Positions 17,801-28,300 of a DNA stretch of 64,000 nucleotides are shown here, piece by piece; positions within the stretch are counted from its first letter, which is position 1, and each line of letters opens with the position of its first letter. Below the pieces are notes generated by a model. That model had not been told where the DNA came from and made no database searches. It saw only the letters and a list, made by a program, of their open reading frames with translations. The DNA comes from Bacteroidota bacterium (GTDB taxonomy: Bacteria > Bacteroidota > Bacteroidia > Bacteroidales > JACABE01), in NCBI GenBank assembly GCA_026391675.1, contig JAPLDQ010000013.1:27369-91368 (forward strand), given 5' to 3'. The position numbers were made by a program, and so were the translations under genes.

Positions 17801-20600
17801 AAAATATATAAACAATGAAAACGTTGAACTCTTTTATACATATCTTACCAATTTAGTCAAAATCCATAAACAAAGTAATGATAATAAAATTCAATTAGTT
17901 GGAGTCTCTGATGTGCCATGGCTATATATTCCAGCAATTGAATGTTTTACCACACCAGAAAACGCCTATTTCCCTGATAGCCTGTTAGAACTTTCATTAG
18001 ATAAATATAATCATACAAAAATTGTTATTGAAGGAATAACAGAATTACAAATTCCACATTTTTCCTCTTTAAATTTAATCAAAGAATTAAATCTGGGGTC
18101 AAAAAAAGTTAAGTTTACTGATTCCTTAATTGATGTTGAAACTATTGAAGAAGAAGAAGAAGAAGAGATTGAATCTGTTGACTTTGACCTTGAAATTATA
18201 AATGATTTTATTGAATGGTTGGCTAAAAATAATGAGACGGATTTCTTAGAAGAAAGATTAATTTTATTAGAAGCGGGTAAATACATTATAAAACCAGCAA
18301 TGAGTAAAATTCAGTATTATTCTTTATCTAAAACACAGATTGACTTTATTTCCAAACAGTATGATACAAAAGATGATTTTATTCTATTTGATAAAAGTAT
18401 TTATAGTGAGAATTGTAAAAAAATCGGTTTAGTTGAAGGTGATCAATTAATTGAAAAAATTATCGATTCTGGATGTTGTTCCATTGAATTATCAAAGTTT
18501 ATTAATTTGACCGTAAGCTCAAAAATTATTAACAAATACCTTTTAACATTAGTAAAAGTTGAAATTGACACAAACAAACTGCATGATGCAAAAAGTGACG
18601 TTAATAAAGTATTTTCTCTGGCAATAATAAATTTACAAGAAAACGAAGAAGGTTTTAATAAATTTAGGACTAAAATAGTGGTTGATTCTTTTCCTTTATT
18701 AGAAAGAGCAATTTCAGACGACATATTTTTCTCACAAATAAAAACTGAACTAAAAACAAAATTATCTGAAGTTTTAACAGAATATAAAGACAAAACTTTT
18801 TCGCTGACCAAAGTTTTAGATTCATTTGAAAATATCGACAAACAGAAATTGAAAAAGTTTTTTGAACCTATTAAAATCCCAACAAATAAAATTTACACTA
18901 TTTTAATACAGAATTATACTTACTTCAATGCAGTTCAGACTTTTTTCCTTCTTTATTATCAAAAACATATAAATTCAACTAATCCTTTTCTAAATAAAAC
19001 AAACTTTCTAAATAAGTATTCCGTTAATAAAAACGAATATGAGAAATCCGCACAAGAATTTCTAACTATATGTTGTAATGAAAATTTTAAGGATTTTGCA
19101 GGTGTTTTCAATTTTCCTGATTTTAACCCAATTGTTACGATTATTGAAGAAAAGTATGCACTTCAAAGTGAAAGGTTACCCGATTGGGTAAAAAAATGGC
19201 TACAAACAGATACTAACGATTCTCGTGTGAAATACATAAAACTACTTGGAGTTAATGATATTACATCTCCAGTAGTCTTATTAAGAAAAGCAATATTTGA
19301 AGGTGTCGAAGATATGGATGCAGCAAGAGGTAATCTAAATAACAAAGCTTTATTTGCTAATACATTGATATGGATGAAGGAGAATAAAACAAAATGTAAA
19401 TCAAAATATAATGATGACTTATTAAAACCGCTATATAATAAAGCTATTAATTTGAGTTTGAATTTTAAAGATTTTCCTTTACCAATTATTGAGAATATTG
19501 AACAAATGACATATTCTTTAGAATCATTTCAACAAGGAATAGTTTATCATAGATACAATTCAACATGGGATATACATAAAGAAATAATTTTTAAGTATCT
19601 GTCAAAAAATAACATCAAAGTGGTTTCAGATATGTTACCTCCTTCCATTCGAACAATTATTGGTACGATTAATCACAATGTTATAGATGATCTTGACCAA
19701 GAAAATATTAAACTCAACAGTGAAGATTTAGTAGATAAATTTTATACTACCTGGCCTAAAAAAAATCAATTCATAATAAAAAAATATCGTGGATCTAATC
19801 TGCCTTATCGTATAACATACAACACATTTCTGATAAGCACTTATAAAAAGAATTTTGCTATTAAAAATGGTGATTATTATCTTGTATGTGAAAGTATTAT
19901 AAATTCAATTCCATATTCCATTAAAGAACATATATCTCCATCATTATATGCAGATTTGGATTCACATATCAGGGAATTTAAATTGAAAATAAATAAAATT
20001 GACTATTCCGATGAAGAAATTGCAATATTAAAAAAGTTTCTAAATGATGATGAAATACCAGAGTCATTCAGAAAAAATCTGAATCTTGCTGCATTGGTTT
20101 CTGCATTGATAAATCTAAAAAAAGAAGGATTTGATGTTGATAAAGCAAATAATAACCTGATTAATACTCATGAATATGCTCAATTAAATCCAATATATAA
20201 AAATGATATTGAATATATCGTAATGTGCAGATCAGCTCGACAAGGTTTATTATATATGACAGCTCAATCATGGAATAGATTAGAAGATGATTCAATATTA
20301 CTTTTTGTTGATTTAGGATTTGATAAATACAAATTATTTTACAACAAACAAGATGTTTTAAAAGCCAATAATAAGGATACAGATTATCAAATTCTAAGAA
20401 TCGAAACCGATGCAAATGTTTCAAATATTGATTCCATATTAGATGGTTCTTTCAATCAATTAGATAAACTATGGATAATATTCAGAGTTAAGGAAAATAA
20501 AAACTATGATGCTTTATATTATAAGAAATTAGGAGCAGACAATTCAAGTAATAATAAAGCTACAATAAAAAATGATTACACAGATATAGATGAGTATTAA
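14829..20600 (+). CDS. giant sacsin-like HSP90-fold (GHKL) ATPase, 1923 aa, gene 3
   Basis: Residues about 250-480 form a histidine-kinase/HSP90-like ATPase of the sacsin/NO VEIN type: N-box ELLQNADDT (about 272), HNGIPFNRDDV (about 304) and lid GYKGIGFKSVF (about 337). Before it lie two copies of one domain of ~100 residues (about 8-100 and 130-230; NRFYAKLKG versus NRFYGKCIL), an internal duplication. The remaining 1400 residues are helical, with an acidic run (EEEEEEE) near 1105, and have no motif I recognise. Proteins of this type occur in several defence islands, where the ATPase may act as a conformational switch or scaffold; the role here is inference. Gaps to neighbours are 12 and 6 bp. 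Confidence 0.75.
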   Translation: MSVKFSLVRFLKRNNIQLNRFYAKLKGDDSKTYFGEIYSVESNQVVLNEKDKRLQIFFPRENKQFELNITYEFSLIVNYDEGKNKESVFIEYKNNPPKALANLSNQTKVGVIKNNPEIIQKRTVIPLKANPMVESFLFKNGIKTNRFYGKCILTEKGNYIFCEVISKEDGNFLLDNSGNRQTVFIGKESKLCMVESFYEFSIHIDFDKETNDEFLKVDSKINLPHKLELNPYKEIVRLRYERLDNPEANKMIANLMREIGKGLYSSKQRMIFELLQNADDTPACDEVHFYIVTHEDYFLIMHNGIPFNRDDVEAITSAAESTKRLDRKKTGYKGIGFKSVFTDSEEVIIKSGGYLFSFMRNYNGFDNFDSFYFNKQRYLDYPKLLEEDKLKYTKQRKSFNGNTDIPWQLIPIWQDSVPEVLQDTRFVQFENNNNVGIAIKFGEEKIKGYLDAVAAFAQKPHFMLFLRNVTLFKSFKNQVEIKKSGINPITIERKNWDSDDFVIKYFKKEIDNIEVNDESLAQEGVHIYKREKLNDYGEKNHYFSHDIEGKKEIESIPPKLAAFDKTTITFAAPIIDAKLQAEPEYLSGKLTSSFFTYLPMKEQRISLPFLVNADFVPDSSREKLQGDNQWNEYIIAKIARNHVLWLKELAEQCIEYKQVHPEYLSLLLKEPIQYEDTINQLINKYNSIYLETIENTPFVLTENLVVLQKNEIIIDKIGLSDILGVDSFYTLSETTKKLPSKNINIKYLFSKYLEIEKFDHEVFISLLEEDDKKEILRNTISGLNKSQYTRFLDWFDKMTLKFNFEKDWLFFIPFIKVNDSVFSLEEILKNEFIILNTSSLNVVSDILIKLGFELTNKTLDKYTSIWDKLDVYNIDEEILYGKIANSNKLSLLDANEKSRLITFLAKLDNIGDTKYAQSLLLFKSQDKSKTLKPLGKLISNTIKNLPKWLEPLRINLKEENALNPSFKKYLVIEKNLLTKVFSDPHLFSDITKYINNENVELFYTYLTNLVKIHKQSNDNKIQLVGVSDVPWLYIPAIECFTTPENAYFPDSLLELSLDKYNHTKIVIEGITELQIPHFSSLNLIKELNLGSKKVKFTDSLIDVETIEEEEEEEIESVDFDLEIINDFIEWLAKNNETDFLEERLILLEAGKYIIKPAMSKIQYYSLSKTQIDFISKQYDTKDDFILFDKSIYSENCKKIGLVEGDQLIEKIIDSGCCSIELSKFINLTVSSKIINKYLLTLVKVEIDTNKLHDAKSDVNKVFSLAIINLQENEEGFNKFRTKIVVDSFPLLERAISDDIFFSQIKTELKTKLSEVLTEYKDKTFSLTKVLDSFENIDKQKLKKFFEPIKIPTNKIYTILIQNYTYFNAVQTFFLLYYQKHINSTNPFLNKTNFLNKYSVNKNEYEKSAQEFLTICCNENFKDFAGVFNFPDFNPIVTIIEEKYALQSERLPDWVKKWLQTDTNDSRVKYIKLLGVNDITSPVVLLRKAIFEGVEDMDAARGNLNNKALFANTLIWMKENKTKCKSKYNDDLLKPLYNKAINLSLNFKDFPLPIIENIEQMTYSLESFQQGIVYHRYNSTWDIHKEIIFKYLSKNNIKVVSDMLPPSIRTIIGTINHNVIDDLDQENIKLNSEDLVDKFYTTWPKKNQFIIKKYRGSNLPYRITYNTFLISTYKKNFAIKNGDYYLVCESIINSIPYSIKEHISPSLYADLDSHIREFKLKINKIDYSDEEIAILKKFLNDDEIPESFRKNLNLAALVSALINLKKEGFDVDKANNNLINTHEYAQLNPIYKNDIEYIVMCRSARQGLLYMTAQSWNRLEDDSILLFVDLGFDKYKLFYNKQDVLKANNKDTDYQILRIETDANVSNIDSILDGSFNQLDKLWIIFRVKENKNYDALYYKKLGADNSSNNKATIKNDYTDIDEY

Positions 20601-20606
20601 TAAACT

Positions 20607-22394
20607 ATGAATATATCAATAGAAAAGCATATTGAATTTTACAATTTAGAGATAACATCTATTCTTGAAAAATGGGATAATTATCTTTCAAAGCAGATGC
20701 GTATTCTCATTAGTGAAAAAGATCTCTTTATTGGGAGGTTATGGGCTTATGAAGAGAAAAGTGGAATGTTCATACTTAGATTCAAATCTTCAGAAGTCCC
20801 AAGAATAAATACACCTTACTTTATTGGATTCTTAGGAAACGGAGTTGTTGGAAATCCTTCAAATTGGGATTTTACTTATCGCGAATTCAGAGAATCAGAA
20901 AAGGTTGATTATTGGAGTAAAAGAGGTGGGGAAGCAAATATTATAAGTTATTGGAAAACTGAGGAACAATGGTCTTTCATAATTATAAATATTGTTGATC
21001 CTAATTTACATGATTTTATTATTAGAGAATTTATTGAGAAAAAAATACAACCATTATTAGTTGTAGCTGAGACAGATCCTCCCCTTGATTATCTTTTAAA
21101 TTTAAAGGAATATCTTGAATATAAATTAGATGATAAAATTCTTGATGTTGATATTGAGAAAGATGCTAAGTCATGGAAACCTATAAATTTAGACAATAGC
21201 TTGTCAGTTTTAGAAAAAGTTCTTCCAGAAATCGAAAATAATAAAATTACAACAATTCAGGGCCCTCCTGGGACTGGTAAGTCATATTTTGCTGCTCAGG
21301 TATGTGATTATTATATGTCCAGTAGTAAGTCAATAGCTGTATGTGCAATGACAAATAAGGCTTTAATGGAGATTGTCGGTCAACCACCATTAAAAGAGAC
21401 ACTTAAAAAAGGTTTTGTTTATAAAACATCATTAACAAAAGATGAAACAATAAAAGAGCGTAATTTAAGATTAGTAGATAGATTTACCCCAAAGCAGGGA
21501 GAGTTATTATTAACTACCTATTATCAACTATCAGGATTTTATTTTGAACTGTGTAAGGATGTGAAACGATTTGATTTATTAATTATTGAAGAGGCATCAC
21601 AGGCTTTTTTAGCTACTTTATCTATGTTTTCTCAAATTGCTGATAAGATTTTGATTATTGGGGACCACAAACAGTTACCTCCAATTGTTGTATCAAGTGA
21701 TAAAAAATTAATAAATATACACCCTAATATTTATGCATTAATAAATGGGTTAGAGATATTTGTTTATAACGAGATTTCACCTTGTTACAGGTTTACTAAA
21801 ACGAGACGCTTGACTACAAACTGTGCTGAATTAACAGGTAATTTTTATGATAATCAGTTAGAGAGTATTTCTGAAATAGACGAAATTGCTATTAACAGAG
21901 AATTTCCATTAACTGTTTTTGACAAATTTGGCGGGGTATCGATATCAAAACTTTCAAAGGCAGGTAATAATTCGATTTCAGAATATGTTATTTTCAAAAG
22001 CATTGTTTTATTAACGAAAACATTGCTTGAAAAAGATAATAACATTAATATCTCAATTCTAGTTCCAACCATTAATCTAGAAAAAGAAATAACTCAGGCT
22101 TTTAGTAGAGTTAGACTTGATCATAAAAGAATAATTATCAGTACGGTGCAAAAAGTTCAAGGTTTAACCTGTGACTATACTTTCTATTATATGCCTTTGA
22201 CACATGTTTTCATGGAATTAAATGATAATTTATTCAACGTAGTTACAAGTAGAGCAAAAAAAGGATGTTTTATTATTACATATAGACATTTAAATTTAAT
22301 AGAGGGTATATCTTTCGAGGTTAACAATTTTATTAAAGGTTGTTTAGATGTTACAAAAGAATTTATTGAAATTACACAAAAAATAACTGATTAA
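20607..22394 (+). CDS. SF1B helicase of the Dna2/UPF1 type, gene 4
   Basis: A 595-residue superfamily-1 helicase. It has P-loop TTIQGPPGTGKSYFA (about 214-228), Walker B LLIIEEASQAF (about 325), motif III GDHKQLPPIVV (about 352), motif V STVQKVQGLT and motif VI NVVTSRAKKG (about 543). The Q-[GS]PPGTGKS and EEASQ forms place it with Dna2/UPF1/SMUBP2-like enzymes that unwind in the 5' to 3' direction. The first 200 residues are a separate domain. There is no nuclease motif. It is 6 bp after the sacsin-like gene and 3 bp before the DUF1998 helicase. Confidence 0.85.
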   Translation: MNISIEKHIEFYNLEITSILEKWDNYLSKQMRILISEKDLFIGRLWAYEEKSGMFILRFKSSEVPRINTPYFIGFLGNGVVGNPSNWDFTYREFRESEKVDYWSKRGGEANIISYWKTEEQWSFIIINIVDPNLHDFIIREFIEKKIQPLLVVAETDPPLDYLLNLKEYLEYKLDDKILDVDIEKDAKSWKPINLDNSLSVLEKVLPEIENNKITTIQGPPGTGKSYFAAQVCDYYMSSSKSIAVCAMTNKALMEIVGQPPLKETLKKGFVYKTSLTKDETIKERNLRLVDRFTPKQGELLLTTYYQLSGFYFELCKDVKRFDLLIIEEASQAFLATLSMFSQIADKILIIGDHKQLPPIVVSSDKKLINIHPNIYALINGLEIFVYNEISPCYRFTKTRRLTTNCAELTGNFYDNQLESISEIDEIAINREFPLTVFDKFGGVSISKLSKAGNNSISEYVIFKSIVLLTKTLLEKDNNINISILVPTINLEKEITQAFSRVRLDHKRIIISTVQKVQGLTCDYTFYYMPLTHVFMELNDNLFNVVTSRAKKGCFIITYRHLNLIEGISFEVNNFIKGCLDVTKEFIEITQKITD

Positions 22395-22397
22395 AAG

Positions 22398-25300
22398 ATG
22401 TTACCATTACAACAGGCATATGAAGTAAAATATTCAATACTTGAATATCTTAAAGCTACTTTTAGTTTCAAAGATAAGACTGTTCATGAGGCTTTCTACA
22501 ATTTCATTAATGATAATGAAAATGGAATTTTCAAAGGACCTTATATCTCTTTAAAGTTGCCGTTTGTAAAAGCAGAAGATAAAGATTATATTCCATTAGT
22601 GATAAAGCCCAATTTCCCCCCATATGACCACCAACTTAAAGCATTTAAACGATTAACAAACCAAAATGGTCACACACCTAAATCAACTTTAATTACAACA
22701 GGTACATCTTCGGGTAAAACGGAGTGTTTTATGTATCCAATTCTTGATTACTGCTACAATATGCAACACAAGCTGGGAATTAAAGTAATCATACTTTATC
22801 CAATGAATGCATTGGCTACTGACCAAGCAAAAAGATTAGCTGAAACTATATGGAACGATGAAAGATTAAAAGGTAAAATAACTGCTGGATTATTTATTGG
22901 TGAAGGAAAAGATAAGAAGAAATTTCCCAAAGACATGGGATTTGAAAATATAATTGAAAACAGACAAAGTATTGTAGATAGCCCTCCTGATATACTTTTG
23001 ACTAATTTTAAGATGCTTGATTATTCTTTAATGAGAAATACATTCCATAACCTGTGGAACTTCAACATTAATGACACGACATTGCTTCAATATATAGTTT
23101 TAGATGAGTTGCATACTTATGATGGTGCTCAGGGAACTGATGTTGCTAATCTTATAAGAAGGTTAAAACTTAAACTTAAAATAGAAAAAGGTCAAATTTG
23201 CGCAGTAGGTACTTCAGCTACAATGGGTTCAGGAGAAGATTCAACCAAGCTATTAATTGAATATGCAGAAAAAGTATATGGTGAAAGTTTTGACAATAAC
23301 TCTATAATAACTGAACATAGACTTAATGTCAATGATTTTTTTGATGATGATGAAACCTTAGATAGATATATCCCAAGACAAATTGGTCTTGTTGATAGCA
23401 GACTAGCAGAGAATGAAACTTATTCATCTTATATTCAAAGACAGAAAAGACTTTGGCAAATACCTGAAGCAGTTAATGAAACTCAGTTAGGCGAAGAGTT
23501 AAAAAAACTCAAATTAGTAAAAGACCTGGTGTCAATTACTAATGTCGAAATTAAAGAATTAAGAGATTTATTAAAGGAATTAGCTGATTTAAACCATGAA
23601 TTTAAACGTCTCTCAGAATGGGATAGTGTGAATGAATTTAACCCTAGAGAAGAGATTATCAATTCTATTTTAGCTCTGATTAGTGAGGCTAAAACAAAAG
23701 ATAAAAAAAAATCAGCATTTTTATATCTCCAGATTCAAATTTGGATTAGAGAACTTAGTGGTGTCCTAAGAGAATTATCAGAAATGCCAAAGTTTGTATG
23801 GAAAGATGCTGTTGGAGATAAAAAAGAACCAAAAGCAATGCCATCATATTTTTGTCGTGAATGTGGATCAAGTGGATGGTTGATGGTCAAAGACGATAAT
23901 AAAAACTTTTTTTCAAAAGATCCTAGTCAAGTTTATGATTATTTCTTCAGTAACCATAAGAATATATATTTTACAAATACAATTAATCATAAACATGTAG
24001 AAGAATACGAGCCTAATATTGTTTTAAATGACTATTTGAATGTTATTGATTTAAGTCTAAGTAGTAATACAGGCGAGAATCAATTAAGGATTCACTCAGT
24101 CAGAAAACTAAAAGAGAATAAAGCTCGACATATTTGTCCCGAATGTAATACTGAAAATACAATAGGAATTATCGGCACCAGGGTAGCTACTCTTTCGTCT
24201 ATTACTATTAGTCAGATTTTGTCTTCTGATCTTGACCCGAGACACGAGAAATATAGAAAAATTTTAGCCTTTACTAATAGCGTTCAGGATGCAGCACATC
24301 AAGCTGGATTTGTTGAAGCAAGAAATTATCGCTTTACTTTTCGTTCCTCATTACAAAAAGTTATTAACATACTAAATAAACCAGTTTCATTAAATGAACT
24401 TCAAGAAGAATTTATAAAATATTGGAAAACAAATGCTGATCCATCAGGTGAAAACAATGAGGAAGCTTATTTTTATAGATTCCTTCCAGATGATTATAAA
24501 GGGAAAGTTGATTTAGCCAATGATTTTAAATTTCAGAATAAATTCTCAGAAGAATTTAAACATGAGTTTGATTTAAGAATAAAATGGGAAGTTGCCTCTG
24601 AATTTGGATATAATGCTCTTATTGGTAGAACTTTAGAAAAAACAGGTGCATCAGCAACAAAGTTCGATGAAGAAAAACTTAAAGAGGTGTATCCTAAAAT
24701 AAAGGATTGGCTTTTTACAAATGATATTAATATTACTGAAGCTGAGTTGATGCCATTTATTAATGGTATGCTTCATAGAATAAGAACTCGTGGAGGAATA
24801 GATAACGAATACTTCAGTAAGTTCAGGTCAAATAAATTAGAGCTTAGAGACCTCAATTGGTGGCAGGATAGCAGACATTTTTTAAACAAGAATTTTGGAA
24901 TGAAATCAAGACTTCCGAAGCTAATTACAAATGAAAGTCATTCGAAAGGGATGCTGGATTTTACCCATTCAACTTCTAATACATGGTTTAAAAATTATTT
25001 TTCAAAATCATTTCAAAATGCTCAAAACTATAATGCAATTGTAAATGACTTTTATAGTGAATTACTTGATACTTTAACAGAAGTTGGGATTTTGAATAAA
25101 GTAATAAACAAAAATAATAACAATTATGCCATATTACCTGAATCTATAATAATTGAAAATAAAGTAAAATGTCATGAATGTAATAGTTGTGCTTCTAAAT
25201 TGAATGTTGCTGAAAGTGATAATTTAACAGTTCAAACAAATTGTCTGGATTATACTTGTAAAAGTGGTATATATTTTCCAAAACCACCTACAAGACCAAA

Positions 25301-28300
25301 TTATTACCAATTAGTATATAACAGGAATAGATCACCACGTATTTATGCAGCTGAACATACAGGCCTTCTTGAAAGGAAAGATCGTGAAAATAAGGAAACT
25401 GACTTCAAAGAACGACCAAAATTTAACTCATTAAATACCATTGTTGCTACTTCTACACTTGAAATGGGTATTGATATAGGTACGTTGAACACAGCTATCA
25501 ACAATTCTATCCCACCACTTACATCTAATTTCCTTCAAAGGGTTGGACGTGCAGGACGAAGTACTGGAACTGCTTTAATTACAAACTTTGCTCAGAGTAA
25601 GCCTCATGATTTATTCTATTATCAAGAGCCTTCTGATATGATGGACGGTGAGATAGCTACACCAGGTTGTTATCTTGAAGCGAAGGATATATTATTCAGG
25701 CATTTTTTTGCATTTTGTCTTGATAATTGGTCAAGTGATGATCCCAAAAACCATAGTATCCCATCTCGATTAATTACCCTGAGATTACTTACTACTGACT
25801 TAAATACACCTGATTTTTTCCCAAATCGTATCATTTCATATATTAAATCAAAAGAAAATGAATTTTTAAATCGGTTCAATGAATTTTACAAACCCGATTT
25901 AGAAGATATTAAAGTATTAGAACTCTTAAGAGAATATTTACTTGAAGAATCTTTTTATAATAGGTTGAGAAAAGTTTTTGAAAAATTAAAGGCTGAGTAC
26001 CAATATATTTTTGAAAAAAGATATGAGATTGACGAATCTATAAAAATTAACAAACTTGCTGAAAATGATGATGAAAGAAAAACACTTGAATCCGAAAAGA
26101 AAGCATTATGGGGATTAAAAAGATTACTAGATAAACGATCATTACTTGAGCATCTTACAAACGTTGGAATGTTACCAAACTATGCTTTTCCTGAAACTGG
26201 AGTGACACTTAATGCATGGGTGAAAGACAATCAGGCAAAAGGTAGTAATAGTATTCCTCGTGATCACCAATTTGAAATAGTAAGATCATCCAATGTTGCT
26301 ATAAGGGAGTTTGCTCCAGATAATCATTTCTATTCGCAAGGTTATAAATTTGATATATCAGGTATTAATACATTTGACTGGAAAGATACGGGTACTTTAA
26401 TTGAAAAACGATTCTGTTCCAATTGTGACAATATTGAAATTGCGGTCAAGGCAAATGAGATTACATGTCCCAAATGTGGTGACAGTTCTTGGTCGTCAGT
26501 TAAAAACAAACACATCTTTGTCAGGCTAAATGGAGTCAAATCAGCAAATACGAGAGATAAAGCTACTTTGGATGATAGTAGCGATGACCGTGATTCGAGC
26601 CAGTATAAAATTTCGAAGCATATTAAGTTCGATGATAATAGTTTTCAAGGTGCTTGGGGAATGAAGGATATTCCTTTTGGTATTGAGTACGTAAAGAATG
26701 CAGACATTCAGATAGTTAATCTTGGTTTGTTTTCAACAGTTGATGCAAACAAAATTTCAATAAACAATATTGAAAACGTACCTTATCATGGTTTTGTAAC
26801 ATGTAAGCATTGTGGTAAAAGTTCATCAGAACCTCATAAAGCAAGGTTTGATAAAAACTTCAAATTTCATTATGGATATTGTAAATATAAAAACATACTT
26901 TATCAGGGACATCGTGATGAGGTGTTTGAGGAAGTGTATCTATTTAAAGAAATGAAAACTGAGGCTTTAAAGGTACTTTTACCTGTTCAAGACTTTGATG
27001 GTGAAGCGCAAGTAAAAATGTTTAAAGCTGGATTAGAGTTAGGACTTAAAAAATACTACAAAGGAAACCCACAACACATCAGCATACTCGACTATCTTGA
27101 GTATAATGTCCAAAATTCAAGGTTCGACAGATATTTGGTAATACACGATAATATTGCAGGTGGAACAGGTTATTTAGAAAAACTATTCAATCCTGTTGAA
27201 TTTACCGAAGTTATAACAAAGGCATATCAGGCTATAAAGGAATGTTCATGTCAACACAATGGTAAAGATGGGTGTTACAGATGTATATTCACTTATTCAA
27301 ATCAATCTATTCAGAATGAATTAAGTAGGTCAGTTGCCGAGAAACTATTCAAAAAAATTGTTGATAAATCAAGTGCTTGGGAAAGATATAATTCGGGAAT
27401 AAATAAGTTAACAGGCAATGGTCAAATTGAAGAAAGTGAGCTTGAAGATCGCTTTATCAGAAGTTTACGGAATCACATACAGACTAAAGAAATTGAAGGC
27501 TGGTTATTTGAAGATTTTATTCAAGATGGTGTGGTTAATTATAAATTTAGAATTAAAAATGGAAACGATTCATATAGTTATTTCATTAGGCCACAGGTTG
27601 AATTAGGAAAGTCTGATGGTATTTCATACCGAACAAGAACAGACTTTTATATTACTTTAACAAGTATTAATATAAATGGTCAACCGATTGAAGATATTTC
27701 TGTATTATCTTCTTTTAAAGATATAGCAATTTACTTGGATGGTTATACATATCACGCTACCAAGGAAAATCAACGATTCTTTAATGATTTACAAAAACGT
27801 AATTCAATAGTCAATTCTGGTAATAAGTTATCCTGGACATTAACCTGGGATGATTTAGAAAGGTTTGATTCTACTGATGAACATTCAAAGAAGGATAATT
27901 TGGCATTGACTTCTGATCACTATAATACAATGAATATTTATAAAAACATCCCATATTGGATGAAATTTAGTAGTGAAATTATTCAGACATCAAACTCAAT
28001 GGATAGATTAATTTGGCTATTATCTAACCCTAAACAGGATCAATTTGTAATTGAAAAAACGAATTTGTATTTGTCACTTTTGCAAATAGAATTTGGAAAA
28101 CCTTCTGTAGATGAAAAAGAAATTGAAAATTACTTTTTAAAGTTTACAAATCAACCTGAAACCACACAGATTGCTTCAAATCGGACAAGCGGTCAATTTT
28201 ATGTTTTTCCTGAAATTCAAATTAATGAATTAAACATAATAAAATTTACAAACGCTATCAAACTCTCCGATTTAAAACTAAAATCATCACTTTATGTTGA

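Noticed and set aside
18443..18841. 132-codon minus-strand frame inside the sacsin-like gene
   Set aside because: Antisense to a well-supported coding region, no promoter and no recognisable domain.
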